The position numbers and the translations under genes were made by a program. From PWQG01 sp050486205 (lineage in GTDB: Bacteria; Pseudomonadota; Gammaproteobacteria; Pseudomonadales; Pseudohongiellaceae), in contig JBJHCW010000008.1 of the NCBI GenBank assembly GCA_050486205.1, forward strand, positions 1-64,000: a stretch of DNA of 64,000 nucleotides, read 5' to 3'. This document shows positions 60,846 through 64,000 of the stretch, piece by piece; positions within the stretch are counted from its first letter, which is position 1; each line of letters begins with the position of its first letter. The notes beneath the pieces are model-generated. The model worked only from the letters and a program-made list of their open reading frames with translations, did no database searches and was not told where the DNA came from.

Positions 60846-63533
60846 TCAGGCGAAGACGTAGAGCTCGCCGGCGGCAATGGCGTCCAGACCGCCAACGTCT
60901 GTCATACCGGCCAGCTTGATCAACACACCATCGTTGACACCATCTTCTCCGTAGATGTAGCTGTTACCTACATACTCGAAGACCACGGCTTCGTTGGCAC
61001 CAGCCGCAGCGGCGGCGATGTCCACTGCCTGCTCCAGTGTGGACGGACCTGCACCCAGGAAGGTCAACAAGCCGTCTTCGATTTGCCAAGTAGCACCATC
61101 CGTGCCGTCTCCGGCCACATCAACACCCGTGGCTTCGATGACATCGAACCCGGCCTGGGCAGTTTTGCCTTTGGCATCTGCCTGGCCAAGACCTTCAATC
61201 ACTCGGTGTGCAGCAATGACAGCAGCAGAACCGGTTGCCACAGACTGTGCACCTATAACGTCATCGCCAGAGCCCACTTTCAGTGTGCCAGTGGCAGCGA
61301 TGTCATCCAGCTCAATGGTCAGTGCGCCCGTCATGGCGGATGCGTCAACAGATGCGAAGGCGTTGCCGCTTGAAGTAAGCGTCAGCGCCTGGGAACCGTC
61401 AACAGTCACTACCTTCGCACCAGTACCACCTGTGTTGATGTCGGCCACGTTGCTGGCTTTGGCACCACCGGAAGTGATGTTGTACGTATTCGCCGCGTTA
61501 GCTGCTGTCAGATTGATGGTCTGAACATTGTCGGCAGCCACTGAGTTCGCATGCGTGTTATTGCTGTCAAACACCAGGTTCAAGGTTGTCGCGTTGGTGG
61601 CGTTCAGCGTTGCAGTGTTCGCATTGGCAGCTGCTGTAGCGCTGTCGGTATCCATGGTGATCGTAAGAGCACCGGCAGTCTTCTGTGTCAGGCTAAGCGT
61701 AGGACCTGCCATGTCACCTGTAATGCGGAAGCCTACACCGGCACCAACATTCTGCAACGTAGAGGCGCCAACCAATGCGGCAGAACCGATCAGTTCACCC
61801 ACGGTATTGTTCTGGGCCAGGATGTCCATGTCCAGATTACCGTTCATGCCAGCGACATCAAAGCGCTGGAAGTTGCTGAACACACCCGCATTGGCTGAAC
61901 CCACACCAGACAGACCCAGTGTGTTGGTACCACTGCCGCCGCTGATGGAGTCGCCTGCACGTACAACACCGCCGCCGAAGGCGAATGTGTCATTGCCAGC
62001 ACCCAGATCAACATTCAATGTACCAGTAGCACCACGAGCCACCAGGGTTACAGTGTCGTTGCCGGCACCTGTGTTGATGGTGGTCGCACCAGTGCTTGTT
62101 CCATTGACCGTTACAGTGTCATTACCGCCGCCGGACGTTACGTTGGTAGCACCCGCACCAGCGGTGTTGACAGTAATGGTGTTGTTGCCGGCACCCGCGT
62201 TCAGGTTGGCAGCAACAGTTGCTGTTGTGCCAGTGGAGATGGTCACCGTGTCATTGCCGGAACCCGTATTGATAGTGCGCAGGTTTGCAGCAGCAGTGGT
62301 CTGACCACCAAAGGTGATCGCACCGGTGCTGTCACCCGCGTTCAGGGTATGCAGTGCAGCGCCTGTCAGCGTCAGCGTTGTTGCAACCGCTGTGTTGACG
62401 TTGGCAGCAGTCTGGGCTCCGCCTGTTTCTAGGTGGGCAGCCAGCGTAGCACCCGTTGCCATGCTACCGGAGATGTTGAGCGCATTGGTTGCAGCAACAC
62501 CCTCGGCATTCAGGGTATTCGCACCTGATACACCGCTCAGGGCTACATTGACTGTAGCGCCGGTACCGGTGACCGTGTTGTTCATTGCGGTTATGCCGTT
62601 AAAGCCGGCAGTCACAGACGCACCGAGGCCAGAGACGTCACTCGCCCAGCCGAACTGCCAAACCTGCTGGGCACCCTCAAAACGGCTGGCTACAACAGTT
62701 GCGCCATCTGTGGTGAAAGGTGTGGTGCCATCCAGATTACGGATGTTGATGGTTTCTATGTTTTTGATGGTGGCGGAATTCGGCAGCGTTTCGTTGCGCT
62801 CGGTAGTACCATCAAACTCGCTATAGATGTTGAGAGTATCATTTCCAGCACCACCATCCAGCTGATCAAAAGCGGTCAGTGTCGATGCAGGGTCACCAGC
62901 AGCATTGATGGTCAACGCGTTGAACGTATCGTTACCGTCACCGCCCACAAACTCGTCCGGACCTGTTGTCAGGCGGAAAGTCTGTCCGGGAACGGATGTT
63001 GTACCGTCAGCCTTGGCCTTTCCGGCTGTAACACTGGCTTCAGTTTCGTCAACGTCGGCAATCACGTCCTGCAGGTCGGCCAGGCTGGCACCGTCTTTCT
63101 GCAGTGTGACGGAGAAGTACTCGGCAACCTCTACACGATTGGCGAACGCCTGGGAAGCATCGCCCCAGTTCTCGTCGTCTGCCGGTACGTCGCGCAGCGC
63201 CTGGATAGCGGCAATGATGACCTGGGCTTTTGTGGCACCGGCATTCATTTCAGCTGTCAGCGTGTCGATGGCCCACTGACGATCCTCTGCAGCGACCTTG
63301 CCGCCAACAACGTTATCAACGAAGCGGGTAACAAACTCTTGATTGGTCAGGAAAGCAGGGTACTTGTTGGTAAAGATCGGGTTTTGTGTAAGGTTTTCGG
63401 TCAGCGACTCGAATGTACCACCCGCCTGGAAGTACGCAGCCAGTTCAGCAAGATTTGTCTTGCCGGGCGCTGCGCCCCATACGGCAACCGACAGCGCGAT
63501 GATATCGGTTCTATCTTGGACAGTGAAAGACAT
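60846..63533 (-). CDS. RTX-like S-layer-type surface protein
   Basis: An 895-residue acidic protein without signal peptide, rich in Thr, Ala, Asn and Gly and lacking Cys. The N-terminal ~150 residues resemble a DUF4214-type domain (YFQAGGTFESLTENL, NQEFVTRFVDNVVGG). Residues ~190-560 hold repeated calcium-binding-like GGxGND/GSGNDTV motifs, followed by a beta-rich region and a C-terminal AIAAGELYVFA likely used for type I secretion. Composition, the SapC neighbour, a very strong AAGGAG ribosome site, and a dedicated terminator suggest an abundant S-layer or adhesin, like Caulobacter RsaA. Confidence 0.87.
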   Translation of the reverse strand: MSFTVQDRTDIIALSVAVWGAAPGKTNLAELAAYFQAGGTFESLTENLTQNPIFTNKYPAFLTNQEFVTRFVDNVVGGKVAAEDRQWAIDTLTAEMNAGATKAQVIIAAIQALRDVPADDENWGDASQAFANRVEVAEYFSVTLQKDGASLADLQDVIADVDETEASVTAGKAKADGTTSVPGQTFRLTTGPDEFVGGDGNDTFNALTINAAGDPASTLTAFDQLDGGAGNDTLNIYSEFDGTTERNETLPNSATIKNIETINIRNLDGTTPFTTDGATVVASRFEGAQQVWQFGWASDVSGLGASVTAGFNGITAMNNTVTGTGATVNVALSGVSGANTLNAEGVAATNALNISGSMATGATLAAHLETGGAQTAANVNTAVATTLTLTGAALHTLNAGDSTGAITFGGQTTAAANLRTINTGSGNDTVTISTGTTATVAANLNAGAGNNTITVNTAGAGATNVTSGGGNDTVTVNGTSTGATTINTGAGNDTVTLVARGATGTLNVDLGAGNDTFAFGGGVVRAGDSISGGSGTNTLGLSGVGSANAGVFSNFQRFDVAGMNGNLDMDILAQNNTVGELIGSAALVGASTLQNVGAGVGFRITGDMAGPTLSLTQKTAGALTITMDTDSATAAANANTATLNATNATTLNLVFDSNNTHANSVAADNVQTINLTAANAANTYNITSGGAKASNVADINTGGTGAKVVTVDGSQALTLTSSGNAFASVDASAMTGALTIELDDIAATGTLKVGSGDDVIGAQSVATGSAAVIAAHRVIEGLGQADAKGKTAQAGFDVIEATGVDVAGDGTDGATWQIEDGLLTFLGAGPSTLEQAVDIAAAAAGANEAVVFEYVGNSYIYGEDGVNDGVLIKLAGMTDVGGLDAIAAGELYVFA

Positions 63534-63545
63534 GTAAAACTCCTT

Positions 63546-63842
63546 TAATTTTTAAGGTTTTGCTCTTTTCATTTCAGACAAGCAATTGCTGACTGATGAA
63601 TACTATTTGCCACGATCGCCGGTAATACTACACCCGGCCTGATCCGGACGGTGTGATCACAGTCACAGGCACCCTGAAAGCAAAGGCTTTCGTGGATTTC
63701 CTTTCTACACGCCCTCACCATCAGTGACTTCAGTTGCGGGCATAATTGCGCAGCAGATTGTACCTTCTGGCCTGCACTGATACAACCACATATTGAACGA
63801 GTTTAAGTATTATTCGCAAATCTTTGTTTATTAACAAATATT
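63546..63842. promoter_or_regulatory. Regulatory region of the S-layer-type gene
   Basis: About 300 bases without a gene. AAGGAG lies 8 bases before the start codon. Two TAGTAT -10-like boxes occur on the minus strand (63600-63605 and 63625-63630), and a perfect CRP-type dyad lies farther upstream. The leader could be 60-90 bases long. The distal part (63790-63842) is AT-rich. Confidence 0.55.
63652..63667. promoter_or_regulatory. CRP/Vfr-type binding site
   Basis: TGTGA-TCACAG-TCACA matches the CRP consensus TGTGA-N6-TCACA at every defined position. Its centre is about 42 bases upstream of the start expected from the TAGTAT box at 63625-63630, or about 67 from the box at 63600. Both are workable activator positions for the S-layer-type gene. 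Confidence 0.7.
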
Positions 63843-64000
63843 TTAAAAACTGTAGCGCATTCCCAGCTCGACGGCGGTATCATTGCTGCTGAAAAGAACA
63901 ATATTGCTGCGCTGGCGTTGTCGGTAGAGGTTTATCAGCAGGATACCGCCCAGAACCGTGGGTTGACGGTACTGGAGCTGGACAAAACTGCGGCTCAGGG
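63843..64000 (-). CDS. Outer-membrane beta-barrel protein, C-terminal part
   Basis: The minus strand entering from the window edge encodes about 51 residues ending at a TAA. They show alternating strands (RSFVQLQYRQ, NIVLFSSNDT) and the terminal VELGMRYSF. A final Phe after an amphipathic strand is the signature of BAM-inserted outer-membrane proteins. The gene continues outside the window, so the family is unknown; an exopolysaccharide-associated porin-like protein is one option. Confidence 0.6.
   Translation of the reverse strand, partial: LSRSFVQLQYRQPTVLGGILLINLYRQRQRSNIVLFSSNDTAVELGMRYSF

Overview
The window looks like chromosome of a free-living, probably marine gammaproteobacterium near Pseudomonadales/Cellvibrionales. 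It is GC-rich, and several gene blocks follow the order I remember from Pseudomonas: orn/rsgA/motBA/psd; ilvA/rpiA; serA beside a D-2-hydroxyglutarate dehydrogenase; tkt-epd-pgk-fba next to an ArsR-methyltransferase and metK; ahcY-metF-rsmE; glnK-amtB beside ubiK and comM; rep beside cytochrome c5 genes. No rRNA, tRNA, CRISPR or complete insertion sequence was recognised.

Layout. 0-4.4 kb: a palindromic repeat, a TonB-dependent receptor and oligoribonuclease. 4.4-16.2 kb: rsgA, motAB, psd, ilvA, rpiA, a cold-shock protein, a D-2-hydroxyglutarate dehydrogenase, serA, a lipase-like hydrolase and fba. 16.3-20.6 kb: pgk, epd, tkt. 20.7-22.8 kb: a HipBA-type module preceded by 18 perfect copies of a 7-bp repeat and an AT-rich island. 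22.8-28.0 kb: the S-adenosylmethionine cycle (ArsR-methyltransferase, metK, ahcY, metF) and rsmE. 28.1-36 kb: a flavin oxidase, a decayed YhhN-type gene, the nitrogen-control pair glnK-amtB with a sigma-54 promoter and an NtrC-type site, ubiK, comM and a GGDEF/EAL protein. 36-40 kb: rep, two cytochromes c5, VapBC.

40-59 kb is the accessory and surface region, almost all on the minus strand. Its core is a tightly overlapping operon: an alkaline-phosphatase-superfamily membrane protein, a PEP-synthase-like kinase fused to a nucleotidyltransferase domain, a class-I glutamine amidotransferase-like hydrolase, a LicC-like cytidylyltransferase, a CDP-glycerol glycerophosphotransferase-like enzyme, a small membrane protein and a second YidC-like insertase. 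The kinase/hydrolase/cytidylyltransferase trio matches, in family and function, the Campylobacter jejuni Cj1416-Cj1418 set that makes cytidine diphosphoramidate for capsule phosphoramidate groups. I infer a phosphoramidate surface-modification system in a new setting. Nearby lie a matrixin-type metalloprotease with a partner, dTDP-rhamnose genes (rmlA, C, D; no rmlB seen), a sugar epimerase, a glycosyltransferase and several toxin-antitoxin modules, one reduced to antitoxin plus a toxin stub.

59.9-63.5 kb carries a SapC-family protein and a large RTX-like, S-layer-type protein with a strong ribosome-binding site, a terminator and a perfect CRP-type site upstream. The window ends inside an outer-membrane beta-barrel gene.

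Two motifs recur: short tandem repeats (7-19 bp units) just upstream of start codons at seven loci, and GGAACCTCTG words that look like ends of small mobile elements.
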